A stretch of 64,000 nt of DNA. Source: Ashinkailepas kermadecensis (lineage: Eukaryota > Arthropoda > Thecostraca > Neolepadidae). The notes beneath the pieces are model-generated. The model had not been told where the DNA came from. It ran no database searches and was given only the letters and a program-made list of their open reading frames with translations. Location: the NCBI GenBank assembly GCA_034440615.1, contig JAOTOM010004796.1, positions 5,001-69,000 of the forward strand, in the 5' to 3' direction. Numbering within the stretch: position 1 is the stretch's first letter; the number at the start of each line of letters is the position of its first letter. This document shows, piece by piece, positions 1 through 50,747 of this stretch. The translations under genes were made by a program, and so were the position numbers.

Positions 1-39857
<39,857 letters not shown>

Positions 39858-42048
39858 TGTGAATGTTTGCGTGAGCGAGCGCACTGAGAACTTACAGCGA
39901 AGCCTGCACTGGCGGTGAGGCGGACATTTTCAAGTCTCGTGCGTGCCTGCGACAATGCTGAGCAGTGGAGGAGGTCGGAGGACCTCCTCGTGATCCGCGA
40001 GTCGGTGTTCCGCAGCGCCTCTGCACACTCAGAGCGGGTGGTCTGCGCAGACGAGCGACGGGAGACGCTCGCCGCGGCAGTCGTGATTCGATGATCTGTG
40101 CGGCTCTTGTGTGATTAGTTCAGCGCGCCGCCGCGACGCGGCGCCAGCGCCGCCTGTGTAAGATACCATGTACAAAGCAATAAGTCAGCGTGAGCTTACG
40201 TCAGCGGGGAGTGGACCCGACATCAGACTATCGACACTTGCGCAACTCGGCGACTGGCCAGTCCAGTGCGTAAATTCCGGCTCTGCGTCCCTTCTGAGCG
40301 GACTTGAGGTCACGACAGCCCGTTCTATAACGTTTTTGGCACTGTTTCAGCGGTCTCGTTTCGCATTCTCGTTGCGCAGATTGAGGAAGCTTTTGGCGAC
40401 GCTTGTAGCATTACGTAGTGATGCACATTGAAAAGACGTGCGTCTTTCCACGCACATTGAAAAGATGCGCGCAAAAACGTCACAATAACGTTTGCAAATG
40501 TGAAGGGGAAAACAGATCGCAGCGAACAGCACGGAAAACGTGACATGTTCACCTGGCGCCTTCTCGTTTCCCTCCAGCGGGGTTCTTCCGTTGTGATCGT
40601 GCGGGCAATTCCGCCCGCTCCCCCCCCTCCCCATACCCCACCGCCCCGCGCCTGGGCGTGCCACCGATTGCACCAACTCTAGTCCTGTACAGTGTGCGCG
40701 CGATCTGAACGAATGTGTGTGCTGCTCTGGATTTGTATCAGTGTCATGGATCTCTAGAGCGGGCCGAATATATTCCGTCGGACGACCTAGACATTGTGCG
40801 CGAATCGGACGACGTGAAGATCAGAGGCGGCTGGGATATTTTGCTTTGTGAACCGCGTAATGGCCAGGTGGTTGACGCGAGGCCGAACTTCAGCGGACCA
40901 CGGCACCCACACCCGGGCTTGGAAATATGACATTGTCGTGGATTTTTGTCATCCGGAACATCTTGCTCTCCAGTAAATTATCCACTCTCTTTGTCAAACG
41001 ACAAATTGAGTGACCTTAAAATGACTGCAGCCTTATTGCTGTTTCATAAGCATGCATAAAACTAGCAAACACATCTGAGTTTTGCATCTAGACAGAAGGA
41101 AAACCATCCTCTCCGACCTGGAATGCACCTAAATGGTCTTCTGATCCAGAATTCCAAACCATAAATATAACCCTGTCCACACTCGTGGCAAGCATGACGT
41201 TATACAGACGCCGACCAAGCGGGTAGACAGACTGACGAAGGTTGGAAAAGACCAAGTCCTAGATTTTTGTCATCCAGAACATTATTACCTCCAGCAAATT
41301 ATACTTTCATCCTTCTAAAGAATTTCATTGTACTGTTTGTCAATGATTACAAACTGATTGTGCTTTATAAAAATGCGCGAAGATCACTGGAAAATACAGT
41401 GAGCTAGCTACTTGATAAGTACCAGTCGTAGCTAAGCTGCTACCCTGCATAATTTTTGTTCGTGGTACCACACTGGTGTCGATGCCTCTCAGGTACACTA
41501 TGTAATGATGGTGCTCCTGAGAAGAACGAAATACTTCAACAAGGCACTAAACACAAATGGCGGAGGATGGTGACCAATCATGTAATGCAACGCACCGCAA
41601 AAACCAACATAATAACACGATTCTTCGATGTCTCCTAGTCTCATGGAAGGCAAGTGAACAAAGATCCACACCGTTTCGGGATCTTCCTCAGGTAAACGTT
41701 TGCATCCAGGCTTCCAAACATCGATAGGACTCAAAAGTTCAAACATGCTAGTGCTTACCATCACCCATCCGCTACCGCTGGCGCCACCTGATACAGCCAG
41801 ACAGCTACTTCCATGTTCACCAGTGCCATTCGAACAGAGCCTGTACACCAACAGCACCTTTTGGCTGCAGTTGACAGTTGTGCGCTAGGAACGTGCATCT
41901 TATACAAAGGAACACAAAAATTTGCAGCGTCATAATATCCCTAGAAGCACATGTGGCACGCGCACAAAACAAAATGAGAAAACACCCACCGTTGCATCGC
42001 AGACAGGCAGTTCCCGTCGGGGGCCTCGCCAAAACTCCAAATGGCGTC
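39858..42048. other. Convergent intergenic region
   Basis: Lies between the stop of the plus-strand Ig receptor and the stop of the minus-strand BRCC36, so both 3' UTRs must be here. I did not find a convincing poly(A) signal for either and see no other gene. Confidence 0.6.
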
Positions 42049-42938
42049 TCACCGGAAGCTCGCTAGGCTTCGGCCGAGCGGGAAGCATCTCTCAATGCTG
42101 CCATCACTGCACCCGAGGTCACGAGCGCGCTTCGGCGACAGCTTCTCGACCTCGACAATCGGCGACACCGCCTCTCTGCCACTCGTCCGGCCTTCCGACG
42201 GCGCCGCCCGCACACGACGGTCCGCGGTCGGCGGCGCGCCGCGCCGCACCGCATCGCACCCGTCCTCCGACACCGACGACGTCGACCGCCTCCGCCGGGC
42301 CGTCTCCACCGCACGCGGCGGCGCCGCCACCTCCCGCCCGGCCTGCGTCGGCCGCACGGTCTCGGCACGGCCGTCACGGTCGGCCTCGTCTCCGACAGAG
42401 TGCTCCCGTGCGCGCTTGCCGGCCGCGCACGGCCCCACCCGACTCGGAGCGGTCGCCTCGCGCCGCCGCCCGCTATCCGATCCACAGTGCGTCTGCCGCG
42501 AGCCGGCCGGCTGCCGACCGGCGGCGCTGTCGGTGCCGACGGTCGACGCATCCCACTCGTCGGAGCTGTCGTCGCGTCTCTCCAGCTTCACCGCCGCACC
42601 CCCCGAGATCACCGAACGGCGCGGTCCGGCCCTCCCGCGCTCGTCGGTGTCACGTCGCTCCTGTTTGACGGGCGAGGCCGGTGTCCGCCGCCGCTGGGCG
42701 GCCTGCCGGCGCGAGCCGGGGCTGCCGGGCGGTCGCCTGGTCGGCTCCGGCTCCGTATCCGGCTCCGGCTCCGTCACTGGCTCCGACTTGATCCGGCTGG
42801 CCAGCTGGGCGCCCAGCGAGTCGCGCTCCGCCAGCAGCCGGTGCAGTCGACACTGGTTGTGGGTGAGCCGGTTCTCCAGCAGCTCCAACAGCGGCAGCGT
42901 CAGCAGGCCCAGCGACTGTGTGGTGTTGCGCACCAGAA
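42049..42938 (-). CDS. BRCC3: BRCC36 terminal exon with SUMO-site-rich extension
   Basis: The acceptor is CTCCGCAG/TT. The exon begins with VLVRNTTQSLG and LLELLENRL, aligning with the family's C-terminal helix. It then stays open for about 250 more codons to a stop at 42049. The extension contains IKSE (K258), VKQE (K299) and VKLE (K325), which fit the SUMO-acceptor consensus. It also has a SIM-like PIVEVEKL near residue 466 and basic patches such as KRAR and RRRR that could act as nuclear localisation signals. The residues are mostly disorder-promoting. Confidence 0.8.
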
Positions 42939-45900
42939 CTGCGGAGTCGCCCAGCCCGTGAGTCAACCAACAGCAAACTGGGTAAGCATGGGGGGGGGGG
43001 GCGGCGGCGGCGGTAATAACCAGTGGGAGGAGCAATCAAAGGAACAGCAATATGGCGAGATAAATCCGACACCTTCCGCCAACAACACAATATGAATGTG
43101 CTTGAACGGATGCACGTTAACACCTCTGGACACAGGTTTGACTACCCGAATTGGCATCCATATTTAATCGGACAGTACCAGACACCTGTGAATACCTAGA
43201 AATGGCGCATCATGCCACCCTGATCCCGTGATTCCGCGCGACGTAGCGTCCTCTGATCCTCAGATCCCGCGAAGGACGCAGTACTCTGATCCCCGATCCC
43301 ACGTGCGGCGTCGTGCCTCGACGGGGAGCAGGTCGCGTCTCAGCGTAGCCGCCGATCTGACGAACGACCATCACTGTCCGCGTATCCCGTACCCGCCTGG
43401 TTGTGCATCTGCGTGAGTTCGTCCGCGGCGGTGGCGCTCTCGACCCGGTCGTAGCTGCACACCTCCTCCTCGTGCAGCACCTCGGGCAGCCGCACCAGCG
43501 CCTGCGGCGGAGCGGCCGCCGTCGCAGCGTCACAGGCTCGGCACACCACGGCGACAGGGGACAACAGGCGGACTGGAGCTAGGCACACCGTACGGTGGCT
43601 GGAGACAACAGACGGACTGGAGCTAGGCACACCATACGGTGGCTGGAGACAACAGACGGACTGGAGCTAGGCACACCGTACGGTGGCTGGAGACAACAGA
43701 CGGACTGGAGCTAGGCACACCATACGGCGACAGGAGATAACAGACGGACTGGGGCTAGGCACACCATACGGTGGCTGGAGACAACAGACGGACTGGGGCT
43801 AGGCACACCATACGGTGACAGGAGACAACAGACGGACTGGGGCTAGGCACACCATACGGTGGCTGGGGACAACAGACGGACTGGAGCTAGGCACACCATA
43901 CGGTGGCTGGGGACAACAGACGGACTGGAGCTAGGCACACCATACGGCGACAGGAGACAACAGACGGACTGGGGCTAGGCACACCATACGGTGACAGGAG
44001 ACAACAGACGGACTGGGGCTAGGCACACCATACGGTGACAGGAGACAACAGACGGACTGGGGCTAGGCACACCATACGGTGACTGGGGACAACAGACGGA
44101 CTGGGGCTAGGCACACCGTACGGTGGCTGGAGACAACAGACGGACTGGAGCTAGGCACACCATACGGCGACAGGAGATAACAGACGGACTGGGACTAGGC
44201 ACACCATACGGTGACAGGAGACAACAGACGGACTGGGGCTGGGGACAACAGACGCACTGGGGCGACACCATACGGTGACAGGAGACAACAGATGGACTGG
44301 GGCTAGGCACACCATACGGTGGCTGGGGACAACAGACGGACTGGGGCTAGGCACACCATACGGTGGCTGGGGACAACAGACGGACTGGGGCTAGGCACAC
44401 CATACGGTGACAGGAGACAACAGACGGACTGGGGCTAGGCACACCATACGGTGGCTGGGGACAACAGACGGACTGGGGCTAGGCACACCATACGGTGGCT
44501 GGAGACAACAGACGGACTGGAGCTAGGCACACCATACGGCGACAGGAGATAACAGACGGACTGGGGCTAGGCACACCATACGGTGACAGGAGACAACAGA
44601 CGGACTGGGGCTAGGCACACCATACGGTGACTGGGGACAACAGACGGACTGGGGCTAGGCACACCATACGGTGACAGGAGACAACAGATGGACTGGGGCT
44701 AGGCACACCATACGGCGACAGGAGACAACAGATGGACTGGGGCTAGGCACACCATACGGTGACTGGGGACAACAGACGGACTGGGGCTAGGCACACCATA
44801 CGGCGACAGGAGACAACAGATGGACTGGGGCTAGGCACACCATACGGTGACTGGGGACAACAGACGGACTGGGGCTAGGCACACCATATGGTGGCTGGGG
44901 ACAACAGACGGACTGGAGCTAGGCACACCATACGGTGACTGGGGACAACAGACGGACTGGGGCTAGGCACACCATATGGTGGCTGGGGACAACAGACGGA
45001 CTGGAGCTAGGCACACCATACGGCGACAGGAGATAACAGACGGACTGGGGCTAGGCACACCATACGGTGACTGGGGACAACAGACGGACTGGGGCTAGGC
45101 ACACCATACGGTGACAGGAGACAACAGATGGACTGGGGCTAGGCACACCATACGGTGACTGGGGACAACAGACGGACTGGAGCTAGGCACACCATACGGT
45201 GACAGGAGACAACAGATGGACTGGGGCTAGGCACACCATATGGTGGCTGGAGACAACAGACGGACTGGAGCTCGGCACACCGTACGCATGGTACAAACCA
45301 TGCGAAAATTCGCATGGCACGAATAATCAATTGTTGTGCGAAGCATAAAATCAGAACATTTCAATCCGATAAATTTCAACTGATGGAACCTCACCAAAAT
45401 CCGACCAGTAAGAACTGCCAGCGATCGCCTACATGTAATTCAGAACTGCCATCGATCGTTACATGTAATTAGAACTGCCAGCGATCACCTACATGTAAAT
45501 AAGAACTGCCAGCGATCGCCTGCATGTAATTCAACCTGACTCACACATTCACTTGTACACGAAACTACACGAATCCCAAGAGGCTTGTAGCGTCGAGCGT
45601 GGTCCTGAACAACTGCGCCGAGTCAGATCTGGCCAAGTCGGGCCGCAGCACTCACCCTCAGACAATGTGAGGCGATGGTGCGCGAGGGCGAGATCTGCAG
45701 AGGCACGTCTCGCCGCTTCAGTACACCAGAGTCGTCGCGCACCGACTGGAAGCAGGCGGTCTCCACGCGCCCATCCTGTCGGCCGGCACACGAGGTCAAG
45801 CCAACGGGAGACAGGCAGACCAGTGTCGTGTGTGTGGAAAGAGGGGGGGGGGGGGCACACCCGACTAGCAATATACCAGTATACCAGCTTTAGACCTGGA

Positions 45901-47798
45901 TTGGAAGGGCAAAGCATTACATTGTCGAAGGAATGGCAGGAAATCAAACACACATGGAAATAGCAGGACAACAAAGAAAGTGGATGTGGACATGATAATT
46001 GGTCGGTGAAGAGAGATAGTGACGAGATCAGAGTGGAATGAGCACAACATCCTGTAATTTCCACATTATATGGGAATCAATACTTGATATAACTTTTTTG
46101 ACCTCCTAGGTGCCTTATTTTTACTTCCTAAATTAGCTTCCATGAATCATCACAACACTCAACTGTGATCCCATTTCCCACCTTCATCCCATCTGATCTC
46201 TCACATGCTTGACATTATGGGTGCTAAATGATAAAATCTGGTTGATATGTGCTAAAACTCAAATAACAAACAGCATGCATGGCATTGATATATTATCCAC
46301 AAATCCTTCATCATACTTGAACGTAATAGTATGACAGTCAAGTTGTCAATCTGTTTCCACGACATCGCGGTACTCAACGTCTTCCTTGAATATCCTCCAT
46401 TCCACAAAATATGAAATGCATGATGCTGAATGAGTGGGACTTCAAGGAATGAGACACACCAGCGTGCAGTGCTGGTGTGTTGCAAATTGTTCAGGTCAAC
46501 TTGGCCTCAGCAAGCAGATCATTATACAACTGTTCTGAAGCTAAAAACGTTTTTTTGCACTGCAGAGGCGATATCATAAAGCAAAACAGCTAGCCTTTAC
46601 TCATGTCAACCTGCAGCCAGATGCAGCCAGCTCGCTTCCGAGTCTGCTGCTTGCTCCGACCAGATGCACCAGACCGCTTCCGAGCAACCTGCACGCGGCC
46701 ATGCCCGACAGGCGTCACCCGCTCGTGCAGCGCCACCCACCCACCTGGCCGCCATGGAACACGGCAAAGACAACGCCAGCGAAGCTGGCGTCCATCATCT
46801 GGAACGCGTCCTGCGTGGCGACGTCGACGGCGCTCGGCCAGACGGTGATGTGCGGGTGCGAGTGGTACCAGCCGACCACGCGCACCGGCCGGTCCAGCTC
46901 GGCCGACAGCCGCTCCGCCTCGTCGGTCGACGACAGCAGCTGCTGCGGCGAGATCTCCACCCGGTCCTTGCGCTTGTCCAGCCGCACCAGCACCTTGGCC
47001 GCGCACACGCGACACGTGCCGTCGTCAGCGGTCTGGAGAGAGGGTGGCGTCACGTGGTGTCGCGCTGTGCCAGTGTCGCGGTCATCGCGCCCCGTCAGCG
47101 GTCTGGAGAGAGGGTGGCGTCACGTGGTGTCGTGCTGTGCCGGTGTCGCGGTCATCGCGCCCCGTCAGCGGTCTGGAGAGAGGGTGGCGTCACGTGGTGT
47201 CGCGCTGTGCCGGTGTCGCGGTCATCGCGCCTCGTCAGCGGTCTAGAGAGTGTGGCGTCACGTGGTGTCGCGCTGTGCCAGTGTCGCGGTCATCGCGCCT
47301 CGTCAGCGGTCTGGAGAGAGGGTGGCGTCACGTGGTGTCGCGCTGTGCCGGTGTCGCGGTCATCGCGCCTCGTCAGCGGTCTGGAGAGAGGGTGGCGTCA
47401 CGTGGTGTCGCGCTGTGCCAGTGTCGCGGTCATCGCGCCTCGTCAGCCACACGTCCAATCAATGGTACATGCCCTGGAATGTTCTATGTAGCAAATCCAT
47501 GAGGTGTGATCGATTGAGGTCTGACTCAGAACAAGCTTGTCACCATTTTGGCTTCCATTTGAAGCTCATGTATGAAGCATGTATAACACATAATGCAAAA
47601 TAAACTTAATGGGGCTAGAGCTCCTACTGAATGATCCTTAGAGGCTGGCAATGCACAAAGCTATGCACTGGAAACCAGGAGACAAGAACTCACATCTCCA
47701 AGAAGAATGCCCATAACTTCAGTGCTCTCTGTGCACAGAACATGAGTGAGGCACACATAATATGCATCAGCCGATATGCATAACTGTTGGAGGGACAT
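42049..47798 (-). CDS. BRCC3: BRCC36/BRCC3-like Lys63-specific JAMM deubiquitinase with long C-terminal tail
   Basis: Joined minus-strand CDS: 47798-47694, 47032-46745, 45775-45656, 43501-43393 and 42938-42049. It encodes 503 residues in matched phases. BRCC36 is the zinc-dependent deubiquitinase of the BRCA1-A and BRISC complexes and cleaves Lys63-linked ubiquitin. Visible motifs are the catalytic Glu (E27 in STEVMG), the JAMM motif in GWYHSHPHITVWPSAVD (H92, H94, S102, D105), and DKRKDRVEISP just before it. Residues up to about 250 follow the family through the C-terminal helices (LLELLENRL). The remaining 250 residues are an extra Arg/Ser/Pro/Glu-rich region absent from the vertebrate protein of about 316 residues. 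The Met at 47798 is preferred; an in-frame Met at 47816 would add six residues. Confidence 0.9.
42939..43392 (-). other. BRCC36 intron 4
   Basis: A short intron with a G-run and (GGC)n near 42990; nothing else recognised. Confidence 0.75.
43393..43501 (-). CDS. BRCC3: BRCC36 exon 4
   Basis: It encodes ALVRLPEVLHEEEVCSY and then DELTQMHNQA. I chose the acceptor CCGCCGCAG/GCG because it keeps phase 0 and joins HCLR to ALVRLPEVL, as in the family (CLESAVELPKIL in human). The donor GCGG/GTACGG leaves one base, which joins TT of exon 5 to make Val. The 44-bp minisatellite starts about 37 bases upstream of this acceptor. Confidence 0.82.
43538..45285. repeat. 44-bp minisatellite, about 40 units, in BRCC36 intron 3
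   Basis: Units share ACAACAGACGGACTGGGGCT and AGGCACACCATACGG. Units vary mainly in the following segment (GTGACAGGAG, GTGACTGGGG, GTGGCTGGGG, GCGACAGGAG), giving recognisable unit types in mixed order. The first unit lies 37 bases from the exon 4 acceptor. Confidence 0.93.
45286..45655 (-). other. BRCC36 intron 3, remainder
   Basis: Contains four copies of an approximately 32-bp unit (about 45405-45535) sharing AGAACTGCCA(G/T)CGATCG and TACATGTAA. Confidence 0.8.
45656..45775 (-). CDS. BRCC3: BRCC36 exon 3
   Basis: The acceptor is GGCCGACAG/GATGGG and the donor is TGAGG/GTGAGT, phase 0 at both ends (40 codons). It encodes DGRVETACFQSVRDDSG and then VPLQISPSRTIASHCLR, matching the family segment that contains CFQS and the following beta strand. 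Confidence 0.88.
45776..46744 (-). other. BRCC36 intron 2
   Basis: A poly-G run occurs near 45845. Otherwise AT-rich unique sequence without recognised features. Confidence 0.7.
46745..47032 (-). CDS. BRCC3: BRCC36 exon 2 (JAMM metalloprotease core)
   Basis: The acceptor is CTCTCTCCAG/ACC and the donor is GGCCAG/GTGGGT, phase 0 at both ends. It encodes KVLVRLDKRKDRVEI, the RVVGWYHSHPHITVWPSAVD motif and DAFQMMD. The segment between GILLGD and the DKRKDR motif is shorter than in vertebrate BRCC36. The acceptor sequence is duplicated in the adjoining 70-bp minisatellite. Confidence 0.92.
47023..47450. repeat. 70-bp minisatellite of 3' splice-site copies
   Basis: Units begin with CGTCAGCGGTCTGGAGAGAG at 47023, 47093, 47163, 47233, 47301 and 47371, with a partial one at 47441. 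On the minus strand this is CTCTCTCCAG/ACCGCTGACG, the acceptor and first codons of BRCC36 exon 2. The true exon border supplies the first unit. Confidence 0.92.
47451..47693 (-). other. BRCC36 intron 1, remainder
   Basis: Unique sequence between the minisatellite and the exon 1 donor; nothing recognised. Confidence 0.7.
47694..47798 (-). CDS. BRCC3: BRCC36 exon 1 (start, catalytic Glu)
   Basis: The exon encodes MSLQQLCISADAYYVCLTHV and then CTESTEVMGILLGD, matching the BRCC36 N-terminus including the catalytic Glu of the MPN+ fold. The donor is GGAGAT/GTGAGT and the exon ends in phase 0. Confidence 0.88.
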
Positions 47799-48349
47799 CT
47801 TCTCTGCAATCCTCATTGATTTGACTATCAATCTGAAAAAAGGAGCTGTCAGAGAACTGGTCACAGGAACTGTCAGATTCCTGTGTGCATACATAAAAAT
47901 TGCACACAAGCTGAGTATCAACAGCCAAGCAGTAATCTGACATAATATTGGTTAAAAACTGCTTTTTCTGATGTTGTTACATACAATATTTCATGATACC
48001 TGCTGACCTTGTTAATAAGACTCACATTCTTCTCTCATAGTGCAGGTTGTCAGCATGCCACTCAAATAACTAATGTTTAAGGCACTTACTGAACCATTCA
48101 AACTCTTTGGTTGGTTGGTTAATTGGGCTTAGGGGTACATCAAATGCATTGGTCATATGGCACCCATTATTCAAGCACTTTGAAATTTGGCCTGCCTCCT
48201 TATAATTGATCAGGGATCATGCCTAAAAATGGAAATCCTGTCGATGCTGGCCATCAAGTTGGAACAGGTCAGTCAGACAAGAATCTCATCACAATGTAGT
48301 TTAGAAGTACACTGAAATATTTATTATGAGCCAATGGTACAATACATAG

Positions 48350-48504
48350 GTTGGTTATTGGTTTTACGACACGTAGACCGTTGAGTCATGTAGTCACTAA
48401 TCTCTCACGCCGATTGGTCGGGGGCAGAGTAGCGACAGGTGAGACTCGAACCCACAACCTTTCTATTGTGAGGCAAGCATCTTACCCCTAGCCCACTCAT
48501 CCCC
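48350..48504 (-). mobile_element. tRNA-derived SINE, family A, copy 3
   Basis: It is flanked by ATGGTACAATACATAG (48334-48349, 48505-48520). It has the same head, B box and tail as copy 1, with small deletions. Confidence 0.87.
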
Positions 48505-48779
48505 ATGGTACAATACATAGTCAAAAGGTAAAGATAATTGGACAAACAAAGAGAGAAATGCCTTTTACAGAAAGGAGCCTTGGCAACTCACAAAACCTAA
48601 TGAAACTAGGATTGCAGTAATGAGAAAACAGCATGGTCTAGTTCTCTGCAGCCAAAATTGCACCCAGCTTGGCTAACATGGCTCGACCAACAAACATCCA
48701 ATTGAAATATTTTGCTCCCATAATTGAATAATTACCTTAACATGTAATACTATGAAAAGAAGTAAGATAGCCTGACCAA

Positions 48780-48885
48780 AGCTAACCTAACCTAACTTAG
48801 CCTAGTCTACCCTAGCCCAGCCTAGACTAGACTAGCCTATCCTATCTTATCCTAGCCTAGCCTAGCCTAGCCTAACCAATCCTCC
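48780..48885. repeat. Interstitial telomere-like (CCTAA/CCTAG)n tract
   Basis: Runs of CCTAACCTAACTTAGCCTAG type, then CCTAGCCTAGCCTAGCC. CCTAA is the complement of TTAGG, the ancestral arthropod telomere repeat. The tract is degenerate and about 1 kb upstream of BRCC36. Confidence 0.6.
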
Positions 48886-49904
48886 CCTTTAAGATGTTCT
48901 TTTTAGTTTGGAAAAGTATCAAGCAATTTTCTCAAATATCTCCAACTTGAGAGAAAATCTAGCTGGGCCTGACCTAAGGTAGACTTATCTGCTTTTCAAG
49001 AAAAACAGTAACCTTTTAGTAAATAAGAAAGTCAACTCTTCTTTCAATCAATTAAACACTAACTTTTCAGCTTGATTCCACACTCATTTCCCACACAGAA
49101 TATTTGCAACTGCATCTGACAGATCAATACGGCCAATCCTGTTTCTCCACATTCTACAATATCTATCAGAAGGTGCTGCCATCTGTTGAAACAGAGAAAA
49201 GCTTTCATTGTTGCCTTGAGCATGCTTGCCAAAAGAAGACAGTTATTCAGTGTAGTCGGGATTACATGAACTTCTTGATTTGTGAATCTTGGGCTTTGCG
49301 GTCTTTGACTTTTTATTTTGGACGTTTAGAATCATTGGATGTTAGGTTTTGGATCGTTTAGAATCATGTTAGGTTTTGGGCTTCATGAACGTTGGACCTT
49401 TTGAATTTTGGACATTATTATTCTTGGGCTTTGGATCTTGGACTTTGTGACTTCGACATTTTCGGAAAAGCTACCACCCAGGGTAAGTCATTAAGCACAA
49501 ACAACTTCCAGCACTCCCCACTCATCTATTTCCCGAACTGAATGGGACACTGACATGATTTGGCAGCAGAGTTTTTATTAGCAGGAAACTAATTTGGCAG
49601 CTTTATTATTATTTAAACTGTGACAAGTGTAGATCACTCGGTTTATTTTTGTGATTGTCTCCATTTATGGACATTCTTGTGACTTTTCAACTCGTGTGTT
49701 AAGTCTCAGCGCATTATCGGCCTGCCCGCACCAGGTACCCGACCCCGCACCAATCGCCGCACCACAATCGCACCGCCGCGCTGGTCGCCCGCACCGCACC
49801 GTTCAAATTTCGTCGAAAGTGCCATACTTTGCAGTCTGGGATGTCATTGATGTTGGTCCTATAAGGGAATCCAATGGATCCAAGAGAATATAAGGGAATC
49901 CAAT

Positions 49905-50345
49905 GGATATTGCTCCCACCTGAGAGTGTGTGGGGCCTTCAAGAATCGCGCCCGGGGTTTGACAAATTGTGTCAGGGTTCCTAAAAATGACGCTGGGAGC
50001 CACAAAAGTCGCACCGGCTGAAGCCGCTGAAGATCACACTGACGGCTCCCAAAAAGTCGTGTCGGGCCCTTGGAAATCTCTTTGGGCTTCGGAAATCGTG
50101 CTGAGGCCATAACAAGTCGCACCAGAGCCCCCGAAAGTCATCCTAGGGCCAAAAAGAGTCTCGTCGGGGCCCCGAAGATCACGCTGGTGGCGCCAAAAGG
50201 TTGGGCCTGGACCCTGAAAATTACTCCGGGGCCCAAATAAGTAACGTCGGCCCTCATCAAAATCACGCTGGGGACCCAAAAATCTGACCGGGCCCCTCCA
50301 AATCACGCCGGGGCACCAAGAAGTCATCCAGGTTCCTTGAAAGTC
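49905..50345. repeat. Decayed tandem repeat of about 35 bp
   Basis: About a dozen strongly diverged units with words such as AAATCACGC, GGGGCCC and CCAAAAAGTC recur at roughly 30-40 bp spacing. A MITE is inserted directly after the array. Confidence 0.6.
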
Positions 50346-50356
50346 ATGGTGGGCCC

Positions 50357-50747
50357 CAGTAGCGCAACCAGGGGGGGCCAAGGGGCCATGGCCCCCCGAA
50401 ATTTTTTGGGGGCCCGCGAAGCGGGCCCCTGGCTCGGAGTGGGCCACCCTACTCAGAGCCCTGGCTAGGGGCCCGCGAAGCGGATCTGTGGCTCGAATCA
50501 GGGGCCCTTTGAACCAACTGAAAATCTGGGAGCCCGTTTTAACCAGTGCCCGCCTCGAACCGGGGCCCCTGATAAAGGAAAAGTGCTTTTATTTCTGCGA
50601 AGTTTTGCAAACATAGGGGCCCGCTCAAAAGTAAGTGCATGTTTTCCGCAGACTTTTTAAAAACATGAAGGGGGGTGGGGCCGCTTGCGAGGGGGCCCGC
50701 TCTCCAACCCTGCCCCCCCCCGAACTGAAATCCTGGTTGCGCCACTG
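50357..50747. mobile_element. hAT-type MITE (8-bp TSD)
   Basis: The left end CAGTAGCGCAACCAGG and the inverted right end CAGTGGCGCAACCAGG are flanked by GTGGGCCC on both sides (50349-50356 and 50748-50755). The 391-bp interior is rich in GGGCCC words and non-coding. Confidence 0.85.

Noticed and set aside
43538..45285. CRISPR-like direct repeat array
   Set aside because: Units are contiguous with no unique spacers, and the array is in an intron of an animal gene.
46590..47015. Minus-strand Arg/Gly/Ala-rich open frame overlapping BRCC36 exon 2
   Set aside because: A shadow of the JAMM exon in another phase.
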